NCBI GenBank assembly: GCA_052326605.1
Contig: JBKQMB010000049.1
Location: 14,820 to 78,819 of the forward strand
DNA from: Bog-756 sp052326605
Lineage (GTDB): Bacteria; Actinomycetota; Acidimicrobiia; Acidimicrobiales; RAAP-2
Reading direction: 5' to 3'
DNA length: 64,000 nt
The notes under the pieces: generated by a model
The model's database searches: none
What the model saw: only the letters and a program-made list of their open reading frames with translations
Told to the model about the DNA's origin: nothing
Part shown: piece after piece, positions 55,623 through 63,296 of the stretch
Position numbering within the stretch: the stretch's first letter is position 1
Layout of the letters: each line of letters begins with the position of its first letter
Position numbers and translations under genes: made by a program

Positions 55623-56177
55623 ATGGCCATGAACGAACTGCAATTCGAAGAGCGGACCATCCGGGTCAACCGTGTGTCCAAAGTGGTCAAGGGTGGTCGC
55701 CGGTTCTCCTTCGCCGCCCTGATGGTGGTGGGCGACGGCAACGGCAAGGTGGGCCTGGGCTACGGCAAGGCCAAAGAGGCCGGGCTCGCCGTGCAGAAGG
55801 GCATCGAAGAGGCTCGCAAGAACATGTTCGACGTGCCGCTGGCGGGGTCGACCATCACCCATCCCATCATCGGCGAGAGCGGTGCCGGCCGGGTGATGCT
55901 GAAGCCGGCCGCGCCCGGTACCGGTGTGATCGCCGGCGGTGCGGTCCGGGCCATCCTCGAGATGGCCGGAATCCGCGACATCCTGGCCAAGTCCCTGGGC
56001 TCGTCCAATGGCATCAACGTGGCACATGCCACCATCGCCGGTCTCAAGGGCCTCAAGCGCCCCGACGAGATCGCCGCCCTCCGAGGCAAGACCGCCGAGG
56101 AAGTGGCGCCGGCCGCGATGCTCCGCTCCTACCGCGAGCGCCGGCGCGAGGCCGATCTGTTCACGGAGGTGAGTTGA
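55623..56177 (+). CDS. rpsE: 30S ribosomal protein S5
   Basis: uS5, translational accuracy protein near the mRNA entry site, 184 residues. EERTIRVNRVSKVVKGGRRF, VGDGNGKVGLGYGKAKE and AAPGTGVIAGGAVRAILEMAGI match. ATG at 55623 or the one two codons later are both possible; the first is given. Confidence 0.97.
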   Translation: MAMNELQFEERTIRVNRVSKVVKGGRRFSFAALMVVGDGNGKVGLGYGKAKEAGLAVQKGIEEARKNMFDVPLAGSTITHPIIGESGAGRVMLKPAAPGTGVIAGGAVRAILEMAGIRDILAKSLGSSNGINVAHATIAGLKGLKRPDEIAALRGKTAEEVAPAAMLRSYRERRREADLFTEVS

Positions 56178-56178
56178 C

Positions 56179-56415
56179 GTGAGTGCCGCTGCAGCATCTG
56201 ACCAGTCCACCACCGGCTGGCTGCGGGTGACCCAGGTCAAGTCGGCCATCGGCACCAAGCCGAAGCACCGGGGCACGCTCCGTGCGCTCGGCCTGCGTGG
56301 CATCGGGCGCACCAACGTGCTGCCCGACCGCCCGGAGATCCGTGGAATGCTGGCACGCGTCCCCCATCTGGTGGATGTGACGTCCGCCACCCGAGACGAG
56401 AGAGGTCGACCATGA
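56179..56415 (+). CDS. rpmD: 50S ribosomal protein L30
   Basis: uL30, 78 residues. After a 12-residue polar N-terminus, LRVTQVKSAIGTKPKHRGTL and ALGLRGIGRTNVLPDRPEIRG give the family core. GTG start one base after rpsE; ATGA overlap with rplO. Confidence 0.95.
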   Translation: MSAAAASDQSTTGWLRVTQVKSAIGTKPKHRGTLRALGLRGIGRTNVLPDRPEIRGMLARVPHLVDVTSATRDERGRP

Positions 56416-56900
56416 AGGTCCATGAGCTCCGCCCCCCCGCAGGGTCCACCCGGCCACGCCGGAGGGTCGGACGCGGCATCGCCGGCAAGGGTGGCAAGAC
56501 TGCAGGCCGGGGCAGCAAGGGCCAGGGCGCACGCGACACCATCCCGATGGGGTTCGAGGGCGGCCAGCTGCAACTGATGCAGCGCATCCCCAAGCTGCGC
56601 GGCTTCAAGAATCCCTTCCGGATCGCCTACACGCCGGTCAACGTGAGCTCCCTGCAGGGCGTCGAGGGCGACTCCGTCGACGTTGCCCGGCTGGTCGAGG
56701 CGGGCCTGGTCCACAAGGGTGACCTGGTGAAGATCCTGGGTGGCGGCGAGCTGACCCGGGCGATCCGGGTGGAGGCCCATGCCTTCTCCAAGTCGGCCGA
56801 GGCCTCGATCACTTCCGCGGGTGGATCGACCGCCGTGGTCCCCCTGCCTTTCGGCCACGGCCGCCCTCCGGCACAGGGCAACGCCCTCACCAACCGGTAG
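56412..56900 (+). CDS. rplO: 50S ribosomal protein L15
   Basis: uL15, late-assembly protein, 162 residues. MKVHELRPPAGSTRPRRRVGRG, KGGKTAGRGSKGQGAR and FEGGQLQLMQRIPKLRGFKNPFR are typical; the C-terminal part has the KILGGGELTRAIRVEAHAFSK segment. Followed by secY after 30 nt. Confidence 0.97.
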   Translation: MKVHELRPPAGSTRPRRRVGRGIAGKGGKTAGRGSKGQGARDTIPMGFEGGQLQLMQRIPKLRGFKNPFRIAYTPVNVSSLQGVEGDSVDVARLVEAGLVHKGDLVKILGGGELTRAIRVEAHAFSKSAEASITSAGGSTAVVPLPFGHGRPPAQGNALTNR

Positions 56901-56930
56901 CATCGGCCCACCGCGGCGTCGAGGAGCCCA

Positions 56931-58223
56931 ATGCTCGCCAGTCTGGCCAACATCTTCCGGATTCCGGATCTTCGCAAGAAGGTCCTCTTCACGCTGACCA
57001 TCATTGCGCTCTACCAATTCGGGGCCAATGTCCCGGTGCCGTTCGTCAACTTCTCCAAGGTGGCACAGCTCGCGGCCGCCTCGAAGGCGTCAGGGGTCCT
57101 CGGCTTCCTCAACCTCTTCTCGGGTGGCGCACTCACCCGCATGGCGGTGTTCGGGCTGGGGATCATGCCCTACATCACCTCGAGCATCATCATCCAGCTG
57201 TTGGCCACGGTCATCCCCAAGCTCGAGCAGTGGCGTGACCAGGGGGCCGTCGGGCAGAAGAAGCTGACCCAGACCACCAGGTACCTGACGGTGGCACTGG
57301 CCCTGATGCAGTCGACCGGCCTGGTCTACCTGTTCCACAAGGGTGGAGGGGGGCTGTTCGGCAGCTCCCAGTCCATCGACCTGATCCTCAACTACTCGAT
57401 CTGGCGTGCCGGCTTCATCGTCCTCACCCTGACCGCAGGCACCGCCTTCGTCATGTGGCTGGCCGAACTGATCACCCAGCGGGGCATCGGGCAGGGCATG
57501 TCGATCCTCATCTTCGCCAACGTGGTGGCCGGCATCCCCACGGGGTTGAACACGGTCCTCCAGGAGGGTGGGCGCCTCAAGTTCTCGGTCATCCTTCTGG
57601 TCTCCCTGGGCCTCCTGGTCCTCATCGTCTTCGTCGACCAGGGCCAGCGACGCATCCCGGTCACCTTCGCCAAGCGGGTGGTCGGGCGCAAGATGTACGG
57701 CGGCTCGAGCACCTACATCCCGCTCAAGGTCAATCAGGCCGGTGTCATCCCGATCATCTTCGCCAGTTCGGTGCTGTACATCCCCGTGCTGCTGTCCAAC
57801 ATCATCCCCTCCGCGGCGTTCCGGAGCTGGGTCAACCAGAACGTGACGCCGACCAGCCTCTTCTACATCCTCACCTACTTCGTCTTCATCCTCCTCTTCA
57901 CGTTCTTCTACGTCTATGTGGCGTTCGATCCACATCAGCAGGCCGACATCATCCGGAAGCAGGGTGGGTACATCCCCGGGATCCGGCCCGGTCACCCGAC
58001 CGAGCGGTATCTGGCCCACATCCTCAACCGGATCACCTGGCCCGGCGCCCTCTTCCTCGGCGCGGTGGCGGTCACCCCGTCACTGCTGATGGCCGCCTGG
58101 AACATCACCAGCTATCCCTTCTATGGAACGACACTCCTGATCGCCGTGGGCGTGGCACTCGAGACGATGAAGCAGATCGACAGCCAGCTCATGATGCGAA
58201 ACTACGAGGGCTTTCTCAAGTAA
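56931..58223 (+). CDS. secY: Preprotein translocase subunit SecY
   Basis: Ten-helix channel of the Sec translocon, 430 residues. IFRIPDLRKKVLFTLTIIALYQFG begins helix 1, GIMPYITSSIIIQLL and LITQRGIGQGMSILIFANV are signature segments, and RRIPVTFAKR and GIRPGHPTERYL are the cytosolic loops that contact SecA and ribosomes. Ends with QLMMRNYEGFLK. adk begins immediately after its stop. Confidence 0.97.
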   Translation: MLASLANIFRIPDLRKKVLFTLTIIALYQFGANVPVPFVNFSKVAQLAAASKASGVLGFLNLFSGGALTRMAVFGLGIMPYITSSIIIQLLATVIPKLEQWRDQGAVGQKKLTQTTRYLTVALALMQSTGLVYLFHKGGGGLFGSSQSIDLILNYSIWRAGFIVLTLTAGTAFVMWLAELITQRGIGQGMSILIFANVVAGIPTGLNTVLQEGGRLKFSVILLVSLGLLVLIVFVDQGQRRIPVTFAKRVVGRKMYGGSSTYIPLKVNQAGVIPIIFASSVLYIPVLLSNIIPSAAFRSWVNQNVTPTSLFYILTYFVFILLFTFFYVYVAFDPHQQADIIRKQGGYIPGIRPGHPTERYLAHILNRITWPGALFLGAVAVTPSLLMAAWNITSYPFYGTTLLIAVGVALETMKQIDSQLMMRNYEGFLK

Positions 58224-58904
58224 GTGGTACCCGGCGCCAGGCTCGTTGTCCTCGGCAAACAGGGGGCAGGCAAGGGGACACAGTGCGTGCGCCTCTCCCA
58301 CCACTACGTGGTGCCCCACGTCTCCACGGGGGACATGCTGCGCGCCGCCGTCAAACAGGGAACACCGCTGGGCCGGAAGGCCAAGGTCCAGATCGAGCGG
58401 GGCGAGCTGCTGGGCGACGACTTGATCATGGATATGGTGGCCGCCCGGCTACGGGAGAGCGACGTCCGGGCCCGGGGGTTCGTCCTGGACGGGTGCCCGC
58501 GTACCGTCCAGCAGGCCGAGCGGCTCTCCTCCATCCTCAACCCGGTCGACCTCGACCTGGCCATCGACATCGTGGTCCCCACCCACCAGGTCCTCCGCCG
58601 GCTGGCTGCCCGACGGGTGTGCGTCGACTGCGGGGCCAACTACTCCATCTCGTCCCCACCCCTCATCAACTGGACCTGCGACGTCTGCGGCGGCGAGGTC
58701 ATCCAGCGGGAGGACGACAAGGAAGAGGCGATCACCCGCCGCCTGGAGCTCTACGAGCGCCAGACGGCGCCGCTCATAGACTGGTACCAGGCACGTCAGC
58801 AGCTCGAGTCGGTCTCGGGCACTGGGGCTCCCGACGCCGTGACCCGCCGGATCATCAAGGTCATCGAGGAGCGCCGCGACCGCAAGGGTGGGCGCTGGAC
58901 ATGA
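58224..58904 (+). CDS. adk: Adenylate kinase with unusual motif residues
   Basis: Converts ATP plus AMP to two ADP. 226 residues. The P-loop is GKQGAGKGTQ rather than the usual GPPGAGKGTQ, and the normally invariant DGFPRT reads DGCPRT. The LID carries CVDCG and CDVCGG cysteines for zinc, as in Gram-positive long-form enzymes, and other landmarks (STGDMLRAAV, EEAITRRLELYERQTAPLIDWY) are standard. GTG start right after the secY TAA. Function is still expected, since Lys of the P-loop and the arginines are kept. Confidence 0.95.
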   Translation: MVPGARLVVLGKQGAGKGTQCVRLSHHYVVPHVSTGDMLRAAVKQGTPLGRKAKVQIERGELLGDDLIMDMVAARLRESDVRARGFVLDGCPRTVQQAERLSSILNPVDLDLAIDIVVPTHQVLRRLAARRVCVDCGANYSISSPPLINWTCDVCGGEVIQREDDKEEAITRRLELYERQTAPLIDWYQARQQLESVSGTGAPDAVTRRIIKVIEERRDRKGGRWT

Positions 58905-58905
58905 G

Positions 58906-59661
58906 ATGCAGGGCGCGATGAGACGGAACGCCAACGAGCTGGACAAGATGCGGAAGGCCGGCCGGGTGGTGGCCGAGATGCACGAGGCGACCCGCGCCGT
59001 CATCCGGGACGGGGTGACCACCCTGGAGATCGACCGGGTGGCCCGGGACGTCTTGGAGCGCCGGGGCGCCAAGTCGAACTTCCTCAATTACCACGGGTTC
59101 CCGGCGGTGGTGTGCACATCCCCCAACTCGATGATCGTCCACGGCATCCCCTCGGCCGACGTGGTGCTGGTGGAGGGGGACATCATCTCTGTCGACTGCG
59201 GCGCCATCGTCGAGGGGTACCACGGGGACGCCGCCTATACCGCCCCGGTGGGGCGGGTGTCGCCCGAGGCGGTCCAGTTGATGGAAGTGACCGAGGCCAG
59301 CCTGTTCGCCGGGATCGACCAGCTCACCCCGGGGAACCGACTGCACGAGGTGGGACGGGCCGTCCAGAAGGTGGCGGAGGCGGCCGGGTTCTCGGTGGTC
59401 CGCGAGTACGTGGGCCACGCCATCGGCACCGCCATGCACGAGGAGCCCCAGGTGCCCAACTACTGGCCCGGGTCCCCCGGCCCGACCCTCAAGACGGGAA
59501 TGGTCTTCGCGGTGGAGCCGATGGTCAACGCCGGTGGCCCGGGCACCAAGCGGCTCGACGACGGGTGGAGCGTGGTGACCGCCGACGGCCGGCTGTCGGC
59601 CCATTTCGAGCACACCATCGCCGTGACCGACGACGGCCCGGAGGTGTTCACCGTCCTGTAG
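58906..59661 (+). CDS. map: Methionine aminopeptidase, type I
   Basis: Removes N-terminal methionine cotranslationally using two metal ions. 251 residues. Conserved ligands are seen in ISVDCGAIVEGYHGDAAYT (two Asp), YVGHAIGTAMHEEP (His), VEPMV (Glu) and FEHTIAV (Glu); YHGFPAVVCTSPN supplies the substrate His. ATG at 58906 is one base after the adk stop; ATG at 58918 is an alternative. Confidence 0.96.
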   Translation: MQGAMRRNANELDKMRKAGRVVAEMHEATRAVIRDGVTTLEIDRVARDVLERRGAKSNFLNYHGFPAVVCTSPNSMIVHGIPSADVVLVEGDIISVDCGAIVEGYHGDAAYTAPVGRVSPEAVQLMEVTEASLFAGIDQLTPGNRLHEVGRAVQKVAEAAGFSVVREYVGHAIGTAMHEEPQVPNYWPGSPGPTLKTGMVFAVEPMVNAGGPGTKRLDDGWSVVTADGRLSAHFEHTIAVTDDGPEVFTVL

Positions 59662-59680
59662 GTGGCGCCGGAGGCCCTCC

Positions 59681-59745
59681 GAACGGGGCCGAACGAGCCG
59701 CGAACGAGCCGCGAACAGGGCCGAACAGAGGGCCGAACAGAGGGC
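59681..59745 (+). repeat. Helically phased GAAC repeats between map and infA
   Basis: GAAC occurs at 59681, 59691, 59702, 59713, 59723 and 59735, spaced 10-12 bp, ending in two exact 12-bp units (CCGAACAGAGGG). It occupies the centre of the 310-bp map-infA gap. The rest of the gap shows a promoter candidate and the infA leader. Confidence 0.7.
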
Positions 59746-59771
59746 CCGAATCGGCCGGTCACCCGGTCGAA

Positions 59772-59800
59772 CTGGCAATTCGACGCCAACGAGCTAAACT
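59772..59800 (+). promoter_or_regulatory. Candidate infA promoter
   Basis: CTGGCA (59772-59777), 17 nt, TAAACT (59795-59800). The -35 overlaps a GTCGAA/TTCGAC inverted repeat (59766-59784). Start near 59807 would give a 165-nt leader. Confidence 0.45.
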
Positions 59801-59971
59801 GGTCATTCGGCTCGCCACCGGTGTGTGATGGTGAGCTGGTCCCGCTCCCGGCGGCGCCCCTCACGGTGCGCTTCCGACGGCGGTGCGGACACTCGGTTGC
59901 GAAGCGACCTGGTGCTGTGCCCGGGCCTTCGGGCGGTGCGGAGAAGAACGACAATTATCGAGGAGATTCAC

Positions 59972-60196
59972 CTGCCCAAGCCCAAGGAAGATGCGATCGT
60001 GCTGGAGGGGACGGTTGTGGAGCCGCTCCCGAACGCCATGTTCCGCGTGGAACTGGAGAACGGCCACAACGTGCTGGCCCACAGCTCGGGCAAGATGCGG
60101 ATGCACCGCATCCGCATTCTCCCCGGGGACAAGGTGCAGGTGGAGATCACCCCGTACGACCTGGCCCGGGGGCGGATCACCTACCGCTACAAGTGA
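59972..60196 (+). CDS. infA: Translation initiation factor IF-1 with apparent CTG start
   Basis: IF-1 binds the A site of the 30S subunit during initiation. 74 residues with the OB fold: KEDAIVLEGTVVEPLPNAMFRVE, LENGHNVLAHSSGKMRMHRIRI, VEITPYDLARGRITYRYK. The usual N-terminus MPKPK corresponds to a CTG at 59972, preceded by GAGGAG with a 6-nt gap; no ATG, GTG or TTG lies at this point in frame. ATT two codons earlier (59966) is another non-standard option, but it would overlap the Shine-Dalgarno. Opens the alpha operon set. Confidence 0.93.
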   Translation: MPKPKEDAIVLEGTVVEPLPNAMFRVELENGHNVLAHSSGKMRMHRIRILPGDKVQVEITPYDLARGRITYRYK

Positions 60197-60256
60197 CGGG
60201 CGGGCCGGTCCCGGCCGGTGGCCGCAGTGTCGGAAGTTCAAGACAAGGACGGAAAC

Positions 60257-60370
60257 GTGAAGGTTCGACCCAGCGTCAAGCCGATGTGTGAGAAGTGCAA
60301 AGTGATCCGCCGTCACCGGCGTGTCGTCGTCATCTGTGAGAACCCCCGCCACAAGCAGCGGCAGGGCTAG
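60257..60370 (+). CDS. rpmJ: 50S ribosomal protein L36
   Basis: bL36, 37 residues, the smallest ribosomal protein. KVRPSVKPMCEKCKVIRRH, then VICENPRHKQRQG: zinc ligands Cys11, Cys14, Cys27 and His32 are present. GTG start after GGAAAC-type site, 60 nt after infA, which is the classical position. Confidence 0.96.
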   Translation: MKVRPSVKPMCEKCKVIRRHRRVVVICENPRHKQRQG

Positions 60371-60410
60371 GGCTCGCGGACCAGGTAGCGAAGAAGAGAA
60401 GGAAGGCATC

Positions 60411-60788
60411 GTGGCCCGCATCTCAGGAGTGGACATCCCCCGCGAAAAGCGGCTGGAGATCGCGCTCACCTACATCTACGGCATCGGCCTGACCACGTCA
60501 CAACGCATCTGCGATGCCACCGAGACCAGCCGCGACACCCGCGTCCGGGACCTGACCGACGAGGAGGTCACCCGGCTGCGGACGTACATCGACGCCAACC
60601 TGCAGGTCGAGGGCGACCTGCGACGCGACGTGTCCCAGGACATCAAGCGCAAGATGGAGATCGGCTGCTACCAGGGCATCCGGCACCGCAAGGGCCTGCC
60701 GGTCCACGGCCAGCGCACCCATACCAACGCTCGTACACGCAAGGGACCGAAGAAGACGGTCGCCGGGAAGAAGAAGGTCCGCAAGTAA
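60411..60788 (+). CDS. rpsM: 30S ribosomal protein S13
   Basis: uS13, head protein forming intersubunit bridges, 125 residues. ARISGVDIPREKRLEIALTY, YGIGLTTSQRICDAT and GIRHRKGLPVHGQRTHTNARTRKG match. GTG start preceded by AAGGAAGG. ATG of rpsK overlaps its stop. Confidence 0.97.
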   Translation: MARISGVDIPREKRLEIALTYIYGIGLTTSQRICDATETSRDTRVRDLTDEEVTRLRTYIDANLQVEGDLRRDVSQDIKRKMEIGCYQGIRHRKGLPVHGQRTHTNARTRKGPKKTVAGKKKVRK

Positions 60789-61195
60789 TGGCCAAGACCA
60801 CCAAGCCGGCTGCCGGCGCCCGCCGCCCCCGCCGCCGCGAGCGGAAGAACATCACCTACGGGATCGCGCACATCAAGAGCTCGTTCAACAACACCATCGT
60901 CTCCATCGCCGACCCCGAGGGCAACGTGCTGGCCTGGGCCTCGGCCGGCAACGTCGGGTTCAAGGGCTCGCGCAAGTCCACGCCGTTCGCCGCCCAGCTG
61001 GCCGCCGAGCAGTGCGCCAAGCGGGCCATGGAGCACGGTGTGCGCCGGGTCGACGTGCTGGTGCGCGGGCCGGGCTCCGGCCGGGAGACTGCCATCCGGT
61101 CGTTGGCCGCCGCCGGCATCGAAGTGGCCGGCATCAAGGACGTGACCCCCATCCCTCACAACGGCTGCCGCCCGAAGAAGCGGCGTCGGGTCTGA
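60788..61195 (+). CDS. rpsK: 30S ribosomal protein S11
   Basis: uS11, platform protein near the E site, 135 residues. GIAHIKSSFNNTIVSIADPEGN, WASAGNVGFKGSRKSTPFAAQ and IKDVTPIPHNGCRPKKRRRV are conserved to the C-terminus. Overlaps rpsM by one base. Confidence 0.98.
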   Translation: MAKTTKPAAGARRPRRRERKNITYGIAHIKSSFNNTIVSIADPEGNVLAWASAGNVGFKGSRKSTPFAAQLAAEQCAKRAMEHGVRRVDVLVRGPGSGRETAIRSLAAAGIEVAGIKDVTPIPHNGCRPKKRRRV

Positions 61196-61227
61196 GGCCG
61201 GGGAACCAAGGGACGTAAGGAACACAC

Positions 61228-61875
61228 ATGGCTCGATACACAGGACCCGTTTGCCGCCTCTGCCGGCGGGAGCGCACCAAGCTCTTCCTCAAGGGGGAGC
61301 GCTGCTACTCGATGAAGTGCCCGGTCTCCGAGGCGGTGACCGACCGCCACAGCCGCGCCTACCCCCCGGGGGAGCACGGCCGCGACCGGATGCGCCAGGG
61401 CTCCGAGTACCTCACCCAGCTGCGCGAGAAGCAGAAGGCGCGCCGGATCTACGGCCTGCTCGAGCGCCAGTTCCACAACCTCTACGTGGAGGCCAACCGG
61501 GCCCCGGGCATCACCGGCGAGAACCTGCTCCGGATGCTCGAACAGCGGCTCGACAACGTGGCCTTCCGGGCCGGATGGGGCGCCAGCCGCTCCCAGGCCC
61601 GCCAGTTCGTCCGGCACGGCCACGTGCTGGTCAACGGCAAGCGCGTCGACATCCCCAGCTACCGGGTCCGCCAGGGCGACACCATCTCCCTCAAGCCGTC
61701 GTCCCGGGAGCTCTTCCACGTCCGCCGCAACATGGACACCCTCGACCGCCAGCTGCCGGCGTGGCTGGAGACGGTCGGCGACCGGTTCGCGGTGCGGGTG
61801 TTCGCCCTGCCCGCCCGCGAGCACATCGACGAGCCCGTGCAAGAGCAGCTCATCGTCGAGCTGTACTCCAAGTAG
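61228..61875 (+). CDS. rpsD: 30S ribosomal protein S4
   Basis: uS4, assembly initiator and regulator of the alpha operon in other bacteria. 215 residues. An N-terminal zinc-type CRLCRRERTKLFLKGERCYSMKC, with the S4 RNA-binding domain at LDNVAFRAGWGASRSQARQFVRHGHVLVNG. 32 nt after rpsK. Confidence 0.97.
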   Translation: MARYTGPVCRLCRRERTKLFLKGERCYSMKCPVSEAVTDRHSRAYPPGEHGRDRMRQGSEYLTQLREKQKARRIYGLLERQFHNLYVEANRAPGITGENLLRMLEQRLDNVAFRAGWGASRSQARQFVRHGHVLVNGKRVDIPSYRVRQGDTISLKPSSRELFHVRRNMDTLDRQLPAWLETVGDRFAVRVFALPAREHIDEPVQEQLIVELYSK

Positions 61876-61994
61876 CCCCCGCCTGACCGTCGGGTGCCCC
61901 ACCGGGGCACCCGGGCAGCACCGACCGACCCTGTAACCACCCAACTGACCAGCACCCAACCTGCGCATCACACTGCCGAGGAGCCACGATCTGC

Positions 61995-62933
61995 ATGCTC
62001 ATCATCCAGCGCCCCACCGTCGAAGCCATCGGTGAAGAAGAGGAGAACCGGCAGCGGTTCGCCGTCGGACCGCTCGACCCCGGGTTCGGCCACACCCTGG
62101 GCAATTCGCTGCGCCGCACGCTGCTGTCGTCGATCCCGGGTGCGGCAATCACCCAGGTGCGGTTCGACGAGGCCCTGCACGAGTTCACCACCCTGCCGGG
62201 GGTGAAGGAGGACGTCACCGACATCATCCTCAACCTCAAGGACATCCTCATCCGGGTACACAGCGACGAGCCGGTGACCGTCCGGCTGGACAAGCGCGGT
62301 CCCGGCGACGCCACCGCCGGCGACCTGCAGGTCACCGCCGACGTCGAGGTCCTCAGCCCCACCCAGCACATCGCCTCGCTGAACGCCAAGGGCCATCTGG
62401 CCGTGGACCTGACCGTCGAGCGGGGGCGCGGGTACGCCTCGGCCGACAAGAACAAGCGGTCGTCGACCATCGGGGTGATCCCCATCGACGCCATCTTCTC
62501 GCCGGTCCGGCGGGTGGCCTTCACCGTCGAGCCGGTCCGGGTGGAGCAGTCCACCGACTTCGACCGCCTGGTTCTGGACATCGAGACCGACGGCTCCCTG
62601 ACCCCCCGGGAGGCCCTGGCCTCGGCCGGCGACACCCTCCGGACGCTGGTCGGCCTGGTGGCCGACCTCGAGGACGAGCCCCAGGGCCTCGAGCTGGGCG
62701 AGGTCGGCACCGTCGGCACCGGCTCGCCCGACCTCGATCACCGCATCGAGGACCTCGACCTCACCGAGCGTCCCCGGAACTGCCTGAAGCGGGCCCAGAT
62801 CAACACCATCGGCGAGCTGGTCGACCGCACCCTCGACGACCTGCTGAACATCACCAACTTCGGGCAGAAGTCGCTCGATGAGGTTCTCCAGAAGCTCGAT
62901 GAGCGGGGCCTGTCCCTGCGGGTCAAGGACTGA
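61995..62933 (+). CDS. rpoA: DNA-directed RNA polymerase subunit alpha
   Basis: Alpha subunit, 312 residues. The N-terminal assembly domain has FAVGPLDPGFGHTLGNSLRRTLL and GAAITQVRFDEALHEFTTLPGVKEDV, and the C-terminal DNA-binding domain from about 245 has LTERPRNCLKRAQINTIGELV and LLNITNFGQKSLDEV. Some 120 bp separates it from rpsD, with no clear promoter. rplQ follows after 9 nt. Confidence 0.97.
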   Translation: MLIIQRPTVEAIGEEEENRQRFAVGPLDPGFGHTLGNSLRRTLLSSIPGAAITQVRFDEALHEFTTLPGVKEDVTDIILNLKDILIRVHSDEPVTVRLDKRGPGDATAGDLQVTADVEVLSPTQHIASLNAKGHLAVDLTVERGRGYASADKNKRSSTIGVIPIDAIFSPVRRVAFTVEPVRVEQSTDFDRLVLDIETDGSLTPREALASAGDTLRTLVGLVADLEDEPQGLELGEVGTVGTGSPDLDHRIEDLDLTERPRNCLKRAQINTIGELVDRTLDDLLNITNFGQKSLDEVLQKLDERGLSLRVKD

Positions 62934-62942
62934 GGTAGCGCC

Positions 62943-63296
62943 ATGCTCGGCACTCCGAAGAAGGGCCGCCGCTTCGGCGGCAGCTCCGCCCATCAGAAGG
63001 CGATGATGGGGAACCTGGTGGCGTCGTTGATCGCCGCCGAGTACCTGGTGACCACCGAGGCCAAGGCCAAGGCGCTCCGCCCGGTGGCGGAGAAGGTCAT
63101 CACCGCCGCCGCCAAGGGCGGCGTGGCCCGCCAGCGCCACGTGGTCGGCTTCATCCGTGACAAGGACATGGCCTTCAAGCTGTTCGACGAGATCGGTCCC
63201 CGCTACGTGGACCGCCCGGGCGGCTACACCCGGATACTGAAGCTGGGGAACCGCTCGGGGGACAACGCCCCGATGGCCCGCATCGAACTGGTGTGA
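62943..63296 (+). CDS. rplQ: 50S ribosomal protein L17
   Basis: bL17, near the tunnel exit, 117 residues. GRRFGGSSAHQKAMMGNLVASLIA, TEAKAKALRPVAEKVIT and PRYVDRPGGYTRILKLGNRSGDNAPMARIELV match the family. Last ribosomal gene; truA overlaps its stop (GTGA). Confidence 0.97.
   Translation: MLGTPKKGRRFGGSSAHQKAMMGNLVASLIAAEYLVTTEAKAKALRPVAEKVITAAAKGGVARQRHVVGFIRDKDMAFKLFDEIGPRYVDRPGGYTRILKLGNRSGDNAPMARIELV

Noticed and set aside
59766..59784. GTCGAA/TTCGAC inverted repeat resembling an SOS (LexA) box before infA
   Set aside because: The half-site spacing is one base longer than the actinobacterial TCGAAC-N4-GTTCGA box and one position mismatches; infA is not an expected SOS gene.
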